A stretch of 64,000 bases of DNA from contig NC_048563.1 of assembly GCF_902806685.2 (NCBI RefSeq), forward strand, positions 5,074,423 through 5,138,422, read 5' to 3'. The notes beneath the pieces are model-generated. The model was given only the letters and a program-made list of their open reading frames with translations, ran no database searches and was not told the DNA's origin. This DNA is from Maniola hyperantus (lineage: Eukaryota > Arthropoda > Insecta > Lepidoptera > Nymphalidae). Below are positions 1 through 10,049 of the stretch, one piece after another (position 1 is the stretch's first letter; the number at the start of each line of letters is the position of its first letter). The translations under genes were made by a program, and so were the position numbers.

Positions 1-159
1 TTTTCTTTTATTTCAAACTTTAACGTTTTAAACCTTTGAAACGACCACCACATCGAATAACTAAATTAAGCGAGGCAAGCATCTAGTGGTGCCATCTGTT
101 ATGTGCATCCAAAACTAACTATTTTTAAAAATGCAATTTCATTTTTATAGGGCAGTATT

Positions 160-332
160 TTGTTACATTATACTGTATACATACGTCATACATGGGACTG
201 TAGTGCGGAACCCTCGTTGCGCGAGCCTGACGACTCGCGCTTGGCCGGTTTTTTATTTGTGTGATGGTTGACCCTAAATTCACGGTTTTCAGATTGTTCT
301 CCTTTTGTCTGCTACCCTGTAGGTTTCTTTGC

Positions 333-381
<49 letters not shown>

Positions 382-430
382 TAGAAAGTGTTTCTATAAG
401 GGTTCCGTACCTCGAAAGGAAAAACTAAAA
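160..430. repeat. Composite of GTCT-type interspersed element (family A), head-to-head pieces
   Basis: The 3' end of family A in + orientation (acggaaccctcg ... cttggccggttttt, about 197-253) is joined to the 5' half in - orientation (254-430), which includes a GACA/GTCT microsatellite (about 333-381) and the terminal agggttccgtacctc. The same family recurs at more than ten places in the window. Confidence 0.75.
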
Positions 431-911
431 ATGAACGCATGTTTTGACATCGATATGATGTTAGACGCAGCGCCTTGTCGCGATTGTGCAGCAACTCTAC
501 ATATAATTTCTCGCAGGCATTTTTTCACGTGCATTCTTGCCGCTTTAAAATAATTATGTATCTCTATATTATATTTAAAATAGTTAAATTATTAGAGGGT
601 ATGTAATGACCCGCTTTTTTTTTAAGTATAGCCTTATAATTAGCCTTATTATATTATTATAATATTCTGTTCAAGATTCGTGGGTGGGTGGTGATCTTAT
701 TAATTATTATAATAGGACATACTTAATTAACGCCTTAAGTTATTATAGTCGCAAAATTTTCATTTCAATCGTGGAGTGGAATTTTCCAAGAATGTGCTCT
801 TTCAATTTTGTCTGTTTTCTCCATTTGTACAAGTTATTTATTATACATAATATATTATAATATACCCAGTAAGTACCGTAGCAATAAATTTTCTTTTTTC
901 TTTTATTCCAG
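431..911. other. AT-rich non-coding stretch
   Basis: I see no gene here. It is AT-rich with short runs of TTATTATAAT and ends in a pyrimidine-rich run directly in front of the candidate exon at 912. Confidence 0.5.
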
Positions 912-991
912 CCAGGCTGATCATAATATTATCTGAGCTGTGTCCACAGCGCGGCGGAGAACAGCACAGCGGAGATCACTGGCCACCGCCA
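912..991 (+). other. Candidate orphan internal exon (80 bp)
   Basis: A strong polypyrimidine tract ending in ATTCCAG precedes this GC-rich segment, and it is followed by CCA|GTAAGTAAA, a near-ideal donor. One frame is open (the third); the other two have stops. No similarity to the zinc-finger exons is visible. It could be a UTR or coding exon of an unknown gene that begins outside the window, or chance. The call rests only on splice signals and composition. Confidence 0.3.
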
Positions 992-1242
992 GTAAGTAAA
1001 TACCTATAAGCACCTATATACTATAGATAAATAGTAAACGTTAACTGGTATCGTTTAATAATATTAACTAGGTACACGCACAAATAGGCATAAAACGTTC
1101 ATAACTTCAGGTAGAACCATTATAATTATGCTTTTCTCATATTATGTAAGCTTACTGAACAAATTATTTATTGTTTATTTTGGTGTAAGACGCTCTCTAC
1201 GTACAATGTACATGCGTAAAAGGGGAATATCCACTAATCTAT

Positions 1243-1315
1243 CCTGGTGGTGCCCTTGCGTAAATTCCTTTAAGTTTCAGCTTTGCAACCGTACTCCCCC
1301 TACAGGAGTCCAAAA
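1243..1315 (-). pseudogene. Antisense fragment of 18S rRNA gene
   Basis: The reverse complement matches about 70 bp of the 18S sequence at 4262-4332, including the conserved stretch gcaaagctgaaacttaaagg and the gggcaccaccagg that follows. It carries a few substitutions and a small insertion. It is a detached, inverted scrap of ribosomal DNA about 1.8 kb upstream of the full 18S. Confidence 0.8.
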
Positions 1316-1721
1316 ATACTAGATTGATGAAAAAACACCTTTCGCTGATGTTCCTATTAATTAATCACTACCTGTGTTCCGAGTTCTGGAAACCAACGAA
1401 ATAGATTATAGAACAGAGATCACATATTTTCGAATCGTTGAATACAACCAGTTAGTTACGCACGCTTTGGACTTCCTCCTTCTGGTCGATGCTCGACCGA
1501 GCAGTGATTCGATATAACACAAAAATATCGTTGTTTGACTAGACACGATAACCTATCTACCTAGCTACTGTTTAGTTATTGCATATTTTGTGCATTTAAT
1601 TTGATTTCTTTAGGATTTCTATATCCTTCTTATTAAACATATTAACATGTGAATGTGTTCAATGGCAAATTATTTTTTTCTATGCCGGCCGTTACAATAA
1701 TATTATTACCTATGTAAACCG

Positions 1722-2082
1722 GCGATCGAGGTGGTGGTATTTGTCCTGTACCTGTGGTGTTTGTCATTGCATTAATTGCACGTGCAGCATATTTTTTTGT
1801 ATGGCCCACCCTTTCACAATTGTAACATACATCTTCTTCTCGACTTCAAGACTTCTTGTTTGCTTTCGAAACTTGAAACCCTATCGAATCGTTGATCGTT
1901 ATCGAACATAGAGAAACCCTTAACCATATTTTGGCAAACTTTACCACTATCGAGGTGGAGTAGCCAGTGGTGTTTGTCATTGCATTAATTATTGCAATTT
2001 TTTTTTTATTTTTTTATTTTTCTTCAGTTTCTTTTCGAAACTTGAACACATATCGAATCGTTGGCCGCTATCGACTAAAGAA
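1722..2082. repeat. Two diverged direct repeats, possible rDNA spacer subrepeats
   Basis: Segments 1722-1910 and 1946-2082 share atcgaggtgg, gtggtgtttgtcattgcatt and tttcgaaacttga followed by tatcgaatcgttg in the same order. Because they lie upstream of the 18S they could be intergenic-spacer subrepeats, but that link is inference. Confidence 0.5.
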
Positions 2083-2379
2083 AATCGAGGAAAATGGAAA
2101 ATCGCCGGATCCCCACAGAGGATGCGGACAGCGGTGAGAGAAAAGTGATTGTGTTCAGTTTGTTGTAGTGAATTGTCTACGTTCACTCGCTCGCTAACTG
2201 ACACACACTCACTGTATCTTTCATATCCCGCCGCATTGTTTGTGGGTGGTGCTGCCACGCATCTTAATACTATGTAAAATGTATATTTTGTAGTGTTAAG
2301 TGTGAAAGCGTGTGTGGCAAGAAGAGAAGTACATAAAGTAAAATAAAAATTAAATGTTATAGAGAAATGTGTGTGTAAT

Positions 2380-3097
2380 AATATTCGTCGTCCACACACC
2401 CATATACTGTGTCGACCGACTGAACCGCGTCTGAGACTGAAACTCCTGTGTTTTAGTTGCGTTGTTTTGGGCTCTGAGCGAATCCAAAACGACGCGCTTT
2501 TACGACGGGGGCGACAGAGTCTCTCGAGCGCACGCACTCTCCGTAGTAACTGGTATATAGAAAAAAAGTATATATTTAGTTTAGTATCGGTCAAAAGGAG
2601 AATTTCCAGAGCGTGCAAAACACTGACCACAGTGTGCACAAACAGTTATCCATCCCCTGTCCACCTCTCTACTTATGGACATGTTTTACACAAGCACAAT
2701 ATTATTGTGTATGTAAAACGCGCGGGGAGCTCTGTACGTCTGGGCTCTCATACACCGAGCGACGATAGCAATGTCTTTTCCGCTTCTGTTGTTCCAACAG
2801 ACGAAACGGATTTGTAGCACTAAACGTGCGCGTGTGTAAGTAATTGTCTCGTTTATGAACGTTCCAAATATGTGGACCCCAGTGTCCTCTTAATGTATGA
2901 ATGAATGAATGAATGAAAGGCCACCGCCGATCATCATCCAATACATCATTTGATTCTCGGGCACCGCGTCGCTTCAGTAACTGGAGCGCACGCGAGTAGC
3001 TTCGACCCGCCACCGCCGTCGCCGACACGCGCCACCCGGCGCGCGTCGGTCGGTCGGTCGGTCGGTAAACGGAGCTCTACTCATTAGCAGCGGAGCT
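2380..3097 (+). other. Presumed external transcribed spacer upstream of 18S
   Basis: This stretch is richer in GC than its surroundings. It contains a TGAA tetranucleotide run (about 2897-2918) and a TCGG run (about 3043-3066), and leads without interruption into the 18S start. Open frames exist on both strands but overlap each other and show no domains, so I read it as spacer. The upstream boundary of the ribosomal segment is not determined. Confidence 0.45.
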
Positions 3098-4293
3098 CCC
3101 TGGTTGATCCTGCCAGTAGTTATATGCTTGTCTCAAAGATTAAGCCATGCATGTCTCAGTGCAAGCCGTATTAAGGCGATACCGCGAATGGCTCAATATA
3201 TCAGTTTTGGTTCCTTAGATCTTACTCAGTTACTTGGATAACTGTGGTAATTCTAGAGCTAATACATGCAATCAGAACTCTGACCAGTGATGGGACGAGT
3301 GCTTTTATTAGATCAAAACCAATCGACGGAGGGCCTCGCGTCCGAAGTCGTTACTTTTGATGAATCTGGATAACTTTTGCCGATCGCACGGTCCAGTACC
3401 GGCGACGCATCTTTCAAATGTCTGCCTTATCAACTTTCGATGGTAGTTTCTGCGACTACCATGGTTGTCACGGGTAACGGGGAATCAGGGTTCGATTCCG
3501 GAGAGGGAGCCTGAGAAACGGCTACCACATCCAAGGAAGGCAGCAGGCGCGCAAATTACCCACTCCCGGCACGGGGAGGTAGTGACGAAAAATAACGATA
3601 CGGGACTCTTACGAGGCCTCGTAATCGGAATGAGTACACTTTAAATATTTTAACGAGGAACAATTGGAGGGCAAGTCTGGTGCCAGCAGCCGCGGTAATT
3701 CCAGCTCCAATAGCGTATACTAAAATTGTTGCGGTTAAAAAGCTCGTAGTTGCATTTGTGCGCCGCGCTGTCGGTGCACCGCATCCGCGGTGATACTGAC
3801 ACGTTTGCGGAGCATATCGTCGGTGAGCCGGCGGTAACACGCCGGTTCAATATCAAAATCCTATCGCGGTGCTCTTTATTGAGTGTCGAGGTGGGCCGAC
3901 AATTTTACTTTGAACAAATTAGAGTGCTCAAAGCGGGCTCAAAATGCCGCTTGAATATTTCGTGCATGGAATAATAGAATATGATCTCGGTTCTATTTTG
4001 TTGGTTTTCAGAACTCCGAGGTAATGATTAATAGGGATAACTGGGGGCATTCGTATTGCGACGTTAGAGGTGAAATTCTTGGATCGTCGCAAGACGAACA
4101 TCAGCGAAAGCATTTGCCAAAGGTGTTTTCATCAATCAAGAACGAAAGTTAGAGGTTCGAAGGCGATTAGATACCGCCCTAGTTCTAACCGTAAATATGT
4201 CATCTAGCGATCCGCCGACGTTACTACAATGGCTCGGCGGGCAGCTTCCGGGAAACCAAAGATTTTGGACTCCGGGGGGAGTATGGTTGCAAA

Positions 4294-4342
<49 letters not shown>

Positions 4343-4811
4343 GCGGCTTAATTTGACTCAACACGGGAAATCTCACCAGGCCCGGACACCGGAAGGATTG
4401 ACAGATTAACAGCTCTTTCTTGATTCGGTGGGTGGTGGTGCATGGCCGTTCTTAGTTGGTGGAGCGATTTGTCTGGTTAATTCCGGTAACGAACGAGACT
4501 CTAGCCTGCTAAATAGGCGTCGTCATTTAGGTGTGCACGATTTCGGTCGAGCAACTCACTGGCGGCGTATTAAAATTCTTCTTAGAGGGACCGGCGTCTT
4601 CGAGGCGCACGAGATTGAGCAATAACAGGTCTGTGATGCCCTTAGATGTCCTGGGCCGCACGCGCGCTACACTGAAGGAATCAGCATGTTCTCCCTGGCC
4701 TAGAGGCCCGGGCAACCCGTTGAAACTCCTTCGTGCTGGGGATTGGGGTTTGCAATTATCCCCCATAAACGAGGAATTCCTAGTAAGCGCGAGTCATAAG
4801 CTCGCGTTGAT

Positions 4812-4857
<46 letters not shown>

Positions 4858-4941
4858 AATGATTTAGTGAGGTCTTCGGACCGACACGCGGTGGCTTCAC
4901 GGCCGTCGGCGTTGCTGGGAAGTTGACCAAACTTGATCATT

Positions 4942-4977
<36 letters not shown>

Positions 4978-4999
4978 GGAACCTGCGGAAGGATCATTA
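3098..4999 (+). rRNA. 18S small-subunit ribosomal RNA, full length (probably a displaced, non-functional copy)
   Basis: The gene runs from the conserved 5' end (ctggttgatcctgccagtag) to the conserved 3' end (aggtttccgtaggg, then ggatcatta), about 1,902 nt, normal for an insect. Universal blocks are present: gccagcagccgcggtaattc near 3684, aaacttaaaggaattgacgg near 4299, and gtacacaccgcccgtcgcta near 4829. Small departures occur, such as cccctggttg-type change at the first bases and a local ccaaaggtg where ccaaggatg is usual. Downstream, the 5.8S is missing and 28S is truncated, so this unit cannot supply a full ribosome set. It could be transcribed only if the spacer promoter came with it. 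The 18S call is firm and its inactivity is inferred. Confidence 0.93.
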
Positions 5000-5360
5000 A
5001 CGTACACTTACACTTGCACATTGTTATTGTGTGTGTGTATATGTTGTTAAAGACACTCCAAACACCCATCAAAATTATTACACGTAACTTTTCCTCACGT
5101 AATCGTACGCGTCACTCGTGCGGCAGCACGCACGGGCGGGGGCTCCACAGCACCCACAAACTAACTAGATTGGATGCGAGGGGACTAGCACGCCGTATCC
5201 GCTCACAAGTATACGTTACACGTTAATCAATACTTATAATAAGTAGGCGGACTCGACGTCCGGACTCGCGCGACGGCGTCGTGCGCGCGCGCTAACCCCG
5301 CGTGCTAACGGCGCCGTCGAGCTGACGGATATCGCGTCTGCCTCCCACTTTTATCGTTGG
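5000..5360 (+). other. Fused internal transcribed spacer lacking 5.8S
   Basis: Between the 18S end and the 28S start there are only about 360 bp. The nearly invariant 5.8S blocks (for example gatgaagaacgcag and cgaacgcacattg) are absent on reading the whole stretch. I interpret it as the start of ITS1 joined to the end of ITS2 by a deletion that removed 5.8S. Confidence 0.8.
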
Positions 5361-5703
5361 CCTCAGATCAGGGAGGATCACCCGCCGAATTTAAGCATAT
5401 TAGTAAGCGGAGGAAAAGAAACTAACCAGGATTTCCTTAGTAGCGGCGAGCGAACAGGAAACAGCCCAGCACTGAATCGCGCGGTTGTAACGATCGCGGG
5501 AGATGTGGTGTTCGGGAGGTTCCGCTTTCTCGTCGTCGCCGCTCCTGTCCAAGTTCGTCTTGAACGGGGCCGTTTTCCCGTAGAGGGTGCCAGGCCCGTA
5601 GCGACGGAGCGAGGCGGCGAGAGGGACACTCCTCAGAGTCGGGTTGCTTGAGAGTGCAGCCCTAAGTGGGTGGTAAACTCCATCTAAGGCTAAATATTAC
5701 CGC

Positions 5704-5745
<42 letters not shown>

Positions 5746-5748
5746 AAC
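5361..5748 (+). pseudogene. 28S rRNA, 5' fragment only (about 390 of about 4,000 nt)
   Basis: It begins at cctcagatcagggaggatca and contains the conserved gaatttaagcatattagtaa and gaggaaaagaaactaacc, then gtagcggcgagcgaacagg. It continues to accgtgagggaaagttgaaa and stops at about 5748. From there the sequence matches a transposable element also found near 53125 and 54759. The large subunit gene is therefore broken after its first tenth. Confidence 0.9.
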
Positions 5749-5958
5749 TCGGGTCAACGCCCCGCATACGACGAGGCATTGACTCCGAGTGGACTACTAA
5801 CGCAACGTTCGTCGACCTCTAGTGTCAGTCAGATGTTTTATTTGCAATATATCGTAAACTTTTACAAAATTATAAATGACTTTTTAATATTATTTTTTTC
5901 GCGTTTTTAGGGTTCCGTACCTCAAAAGGAAAAACGGAACCCTTATAGGATCACTTTG

Positions 5959-5999
<41 letters not shown>

Positions 6000-6432
6000 A
6001 AGAAACCTACAGGATATTTCCCGTTGGCCTAGAATCATGAAATTTGGCAGGTAGGTAGGTATTATAGCTGGCTTTAGGGGAAAAATCTGAAAACCGTGAA
6101 TTTAGGGTTAGATCACACAAAAAAAAAATTGTGGTCATGAACTAATAATTAGTATTTTCAACTTTCGAAGTGAGTGACTATATCAAGTGGGTATATAGAC
6201 TATATGAAAGGTCTTCACTTGTAAATTCTAAAACAGATTTTTATTTATTTTTATGCATCATAGTTTTTGAATTATCGTGCAAAATGTCGAAAAAATACGA
6301 CTGTAGTACGGAACCCTCATTGCGCGAGCCAGACTCGCACTTGGCCGGTTTTTTTATGTGGTATCATATCAGTAATCATCAGTACTATATCACCTGTCTT
6401 TGTTTTTGCCAGCGTTCTGGTTACATCCTGTA
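5749..6432 (+). mobile_element. Inverted-repeat transposon (family Y), 5' part missing, split by family A
   Basis: The segment 5749-5905 matches the middle of an element seen at 53007-53365 and 54650-54833. It resumes at 6356-6432 after a family A insertion and ends in ccagcgttctggttacatcc, the reverse of the other copy's start (ggatgtaaccagaacgctag). Its left third is absent at the junction with the 28S fragment, so the ribosomal breakpoint lies inside this element. Confidence 0.7.
5906..6352 (+). repeat. Interspersed GTCT-microsatellite element (family A), full copy
   Basis: The copy starts with the small inverted repeat agggttccgtacc ... acggaacccttata, has a GTCT run at about 5960-5999, contains tgaaatttggcaggtaggta and tcgtgcaaaatgtcgaaaa, and ends gactcgcacttggccggttt. 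Such microsatellite-bearing interspersed repeats are common in Lepidoptera. The transposition class is not settled by the sequence. Confidence 0.8.
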
Positions 6433-6477
6433 TAATAAATACCTCTAATAGACATTATTCTATTCAATTTTTTTTTT

Positions 6478-6650
6478 TTAAAGAATATTAGCCATTTTAA
6501 ATGACTAATATTCCCCTTTCCTCTCCAACTAAGCGTCAGGCTTGTGCTAGGAGTAGGTACGATAATAGTGCAACGGGCGGGGTTTGAACCGTCGACCTTT
6601 CGGTTTTCAGTCCACTCCTATACCGGTTGAGCTATTGAGGCTCTGAATTC
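6478..6650 (-). repeat. tRNA-Phe-like SINE
   Basis: On the minus strand the head reads as a tRNA with A box tagctcaaccggtatagg, an anticodon loop around ctgaaaa (GAA, Phe-like) and B box ggttcaaacccc. It continues into a tail ggggaatattagtcatttaa. Near-identical copies lie at 16518-16692 and 54834-55011, so it is a SINE and not a single tRNA gene. Confidence 0.75.
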
Positions 6651-6674
6651 TATTCTATTCTATTCTATTGACAG

Positions 6675-7470
6675 GCGCTCTGCATACTGCGGGACCACAT
6701 GACTACACATACCGGCGAGAAAAAGTACAAGTGTGACATATGTGACAAGGCCTTCTCATATAGACTCACCTACAAGTCGCATATAGCGACACACGGCGAC
6801 AAGCCGCCTCGCTACACGTGCGACGTGTGCGGCGTAGTGATCACGCATATGTGCAACGTACGGCGACACATGCAGGTGAGTGGTCATCCCCTCTTGTGAA
6901 CATAATAATAATCTTTATTTGATAAAAATTTACAAGGTATATATAAGTAAAGTTAGTTCCAAGCGATTTAGCGTTCCGGTACGATGCCGTGTAGAAACCA
7001 AAGGGGCATGGGTTTATTTTAAAAAAAACTGCCATACCCCTTCCAGGTTAGCCCGCTTCGATCTTAGACTGCATCCTCACTTACCACCAGGTGAGATTGC
7101 AGTCAAGGGCTAACTTGTATCTGAATAACTTGTATCGGCATTCCGAACCAGTGGTAAATTAAAACTACCCGACGATTAGAAAGCGCTTGTAAAAAGTCTA
7201 CTTGAATAAAAACATATTCTATTCTAATAAAAAAAAACTTATTTCCCTTGTATGTTACAGACACATCAAGCCGCGAGACCGATGCATGCGTGCAACATAT
7301 GCGAGAAAGCCTTCACTAGCGCCAGCGGGCTGGAGCAGCACTTGTCGCACGTGCACTTCAACGTGCCGTGGCCCAAGCGCAACAGACGCGACAGACACAA
7401 GCCCAAGACACGGCCGGCACCCACTGACGATACTAGCGACTCGCGAGACTCGGATGAAGGAAGTGAATGA
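6675..7470 (+). CDS. ZAD-C2H2 zinc-finger paralog, copy A: last two exons only
   Basis: Two exons fit the paralog plan. Exon 9 (6675-6875, 67 codons) follows tattgacag and ends ...CACATGCAG|gtgagt. Exon 10 (7261-7470) follows tatgttacag and ends at TGA. Both join in phase 0. Exon 9 carries one complete C2H2 finger (YKCDICDKAFSYRLTYKSH), the end of the finger before it and the start of the one after. Exon 10 completes that finger and adds a last one (ACNICEKAFTSASGLEQH), then the conserved tail VPWPKRNRR and a Ser/Asp-rich end. DNA binding in the nucleus is expected from the family. Exons 1-8 are not visible between 1 and 6675, where ribosomal and transposon DNA sits. They may lie to the left of the window or be lost. 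An AATAAA follows at 7522. Confidence 0.85.
6955..7125 (+). repeat. SINE family B fragment inside the copy A intron
   Basis: It contains gatttagcgttccggtacga, tgccataccccttccaggtt and gattgcagtcaagggctaac, ending gtatctgaataa. It belongs to a tRNA-headed SINE whose head is best seen at 60283-60360. Confidence 0.75.
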
Positions 7471-7521
7471 ATTAAATTAAATATATGTACATATTAAACT
7501 TCAAATTATTTTTTATATTAA

Positions 7522-7527
7522 AATAAA
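7522..7527 (+). promoter_or_regulatory. Candidate polyadenylation signal of copy A
   Basis: AATAAA lies 52 bp after the copy A stop codon. The surrounding 3' flank, including tggtcgttttattttactca, is repeated after the decayed exon at 9149-9245. Confidence 0.5.
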
Positions 7528-7668
7528 TTAAACTTTAAAATGGTCGTTTTATTTTACTCATTCATAAATTAGATATATCTATCTATAAGTTATAACTATT
7601 GCTACTAATATTATTAATGCTAAAGTGTGGTTGTTTGTCCTTCAATCATGTCGGAACGGATCGACGTT

Positions 7669-8993
7669 GATTTTTTGCATAGATAGAATCAAAGACCTGG
7701 AGAGTGACATAGGATACTTCTTATCCCGGAAAATCAAAGTTCCCACGGGATTTTTAAAAAAGGAAGCAACCGGCAAAGCCGTGCCGCCAAGTGATTTAGC
7801 GTTCCGGTACGATGCCGTGTAGGAAGGGTGACGGGTTTAATAAAAACTGCCTTATCCCTTCCAGGTTAGCCCGCTATCATCTTAGACTTGATTGCAGTCA
7901 AGGGCTAACTTGTATCTGAATAAAAAAAAACCTGATTTTTTGCATAGATAGAATCAAAGACCTGGAGAGTGACATAGGATACTTCTTATCCCGGAAAATC
8001 GAAGTTCCCACGGGATTTTTAAAAACGTATGCAACCGGCAAAGCCGTGCCGCCAAGTGATTTAGCGTTCCGGTACGATGCCGTGTAGGAAGGGTGACGGG
8101 TTTAATAAAAACTGCCTTATCCCTTCCAGGTTAGCCCGCTATCATCTTAGACTTGATTGCAGTCAAGGGCTAACTTGTATCTGAATAAAAAAAAACCTGA
8201 TTTTTTGCATAGATAGAATCAAAGACCTGGAGAGTGACATAGGATACTTCTTATCCCGGAAAATCAAAGTTCCCACGGGATTTTTAAAAACGTATGCAAC
8301 CGGCAAAGCCGTGCCGCCAAGTGATTTAGCGTTCCGGTACGATGCCGTGTAGGAAGGGTGACGGGTTTAATAAAAACTGCCTTATCCCTTCCAGGTTAGC
8401 CCGCTATCATCTTAGACTTGATTGCAGTCAAGGGCTAACTTGTATCTGAATAAAAAAAAACCTGATTTTTTGCATAGATAGAATCAAAGACCTGGAGAGT
8501 GACATAGGATACTTCTTATCCCGGAAAATCAAAGTTCCCACGGGATTTTTAAAAACGTATGCAACCGGCAAAGCCGTGCCGCCAAGTGATTTAGCGTTCC
8601 GGTACGATGCCGTGTAGGAAGGGTGACGGGTTTAATAAAAACTGCCTTATCCCTTCCAGGTTAGCCCGCTATCATCTTAGACTTGATTGCAGTCAAGGGC
8701 TAACTTGTATCTGAATAAAAAAAAACCTGATTTTTTGCATAGATAGAATCAAAGACCTGGAGAGTGACATAGGATACTTCTTATCCCGGAAAATCAAAGT
8801 TCCCACGGGATTTTTAAAAACGTATGCAACCGGCAAAGCCGTGCCGCCAAGTGATTTAGCGTTCCGGTACGATGCCGTGTAGGAAGGGTGACGGGTTTAA
8901 TAAAAACTGCCTTATCCCTTCCAGGTTAGCCCGCTATCATCTTAGACTTGATTGCAGTCAAGGGCTAACTTGTATCTGAATAAAAAAAAACCT
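7669..8993 (+). repeat. Tandem array, five units of 265 bp, built from two SINE pieces
   Basis: Unit starts at 7669, 7934, 8199, 8464 and 8729 are all exactly 265 bp apart. Each begins gattttttgcatagatagaa and ends ctgaataaaaaaaaacc. The first part is a reversed piece of a LINE/SINE 3' end (ggagagtgacataggatact); the second is SINE family B. Units differ by only a few bases, with unit 1 the most different around the internal joint, which points to recent amplification or homogenisation. Confidence 0.95.
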
Positions 8994-9148
8994 ATGCGAG
9001 AAAGCCTTTACAAGCGTTCTTTGTCTGGAGCAGCACTTATCGCACGTCCCGTGGCCCAAGCGCAACCGACGCGACAGACAAGCCCAAGACGGCCGGCACG
9101 TAGTGTCGACACTAGTGACTCGCGAGACTCGGATGAAGGAAGTGAATG
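8993..9148 (+). pseudogene. Decayed duplicate of copy A exon 10
   Basis: It begins tatgcgagaaagcctttac and matches 7309-7470 with several small deletions that break the frame, then shares the same final codons (ctcggatgaaggaagtgaat) and 3' flank. The splice acceptor and the first 16 codons are gone, replaced by the end of the 265-bp array. It cannot encode the finger intact. Confidence 0.85.
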
Positions 9149-9421
9149 AATTAAATTTATCTACATATTAAACTTTAAATTAATTTTTATATTAAAATGA
9201 ATAAGCTTAAAACTGGTCGTTTTATTTTACTCATTCATCAATTAGAATATTATACTGAGTTATTAAATCAAGTCATTATTATTATAAAATGTTGTAGATG
9301 GTAGATTTTTTTTATTAGTCCACAAAACTGACTACACTGATCTTATAGCACAAGTAAAGAAATAAATCCGAAAACCGTGACTTTGTGGTTACATCACAGA
9401 AAATAAGACATTTTGATTACA

Positions 9422-9950
9422 ATGGCTCTCTTAACGATACAATTAAAAGAGCTCTTGCCACCATAAATATTCCTGCGCTCATTGAGCCGGCAGGGATTAG
9501 TCGGGATGATGGCAAGAGACCTGATGGATTGACGCTGGTTCCCTGGGAACGGGGACGGGCGCTAATGTGGGACGCAACTTGCGTTGACACATTGGCCCCG
9601 TGTCATATCAGGAAGACAGCATCAAGACCGGGAGCCGCAGCAGAAACAGCTGAAAACGGCAAGCGGCGCAAGTATGCCTCTCTTATAGAGAGTTACATTT
9701 TTGTGCCGTTTGCCGTGGAGACCCTGGGGCCATGGAGTCTTAGTGCTAAAAAATTTTTACGAGACATTTCACCGCGATTAATAGCCTCAACTGGTGACAG
9801 AAGGGCTGGCTCATTTTTTGCGCAGCGGATCAGCCTGGCTGTCCAGCGCGGAAATGCAGCCAGTATTCTTGGCACCATTCCACGCGGTCATGATTTATAT
9901 AGTAATTAGATAAGGCTAGCTTTAAGTTTTATTGTATTAAAAAAAAATAT
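9422..9950 (+). mobile_element. 5'-truncated non-LTR retrotransposon fragment with 12-bp target duplication
   Basis: The fragment is flanked by perfect direct repeats attttgattaca at 9410-9421 and 9951-9962 and ends in an A-rich tail. It carries the last about 160 codons of an open frame ending at TAG 9907-9909. The protein contains RPDGLTLVPW followed by MWDATCVDTLAP and near its end QRISLAVQRGNAASILGT. I recognise this region as the end of retroelement polyproteins. The PD...D-x-T pattern resembles a restriction-like endonuclease, which is inference. No internal stop is present, so the insertion looks recent. Confidence 0.7.
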
Positions 9951-9967
9951 ATTTTGATTACAGCACC

Positions 9968-10049
9968 ATCTATATGTGATTTGATAAATTAAATTATCAA
10001 ATCATGTATCAATGATTTGATAATTTAATTTATCAAATCACATATAGAT
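9968..10049. repeat. Perfect 38-bp palindrome with 6-bp loop
   Basis: The arms are 9968-10005 and 10012-10049. The first arm begins atctatatgtgatttgataa and the second is its exact reverse complement. It lies inside family A and is flanked by gcgc(c/t)atct-type ends. Other family A copies carry shorter versions (11670-11733, 17972-17995). Confidence 0.95.

Noticed and set aside
1989..2817. Long overlapping open frames on both strands upstream of 18S
   Set aside because: They overlap each other, have no domain or codon signal, and lie in the presumed ribosomal spacer.
4428..5629. Open frames within 18S, spacer and 28S
   Set aside because: These positions are structural RNA sequence; the frames are chance.
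3098..5748. Functional rDNA repeat
   Set aside because: No 5.8S, 28S truncated by a transposon, single unit beside protein-coding genes.
6478..6650. Genuine tRNA-Phe gene
   Set aside because: The same tRNA-like head with the same non-tRNA tail occurs three times, and the acceptor stem does not close; it is a SINE.
7669..8993. CRISPR-like regular array
   Set aside because: Units are 265 bp, have no unique spacers and are made of SINE sequence in a eukaryote.
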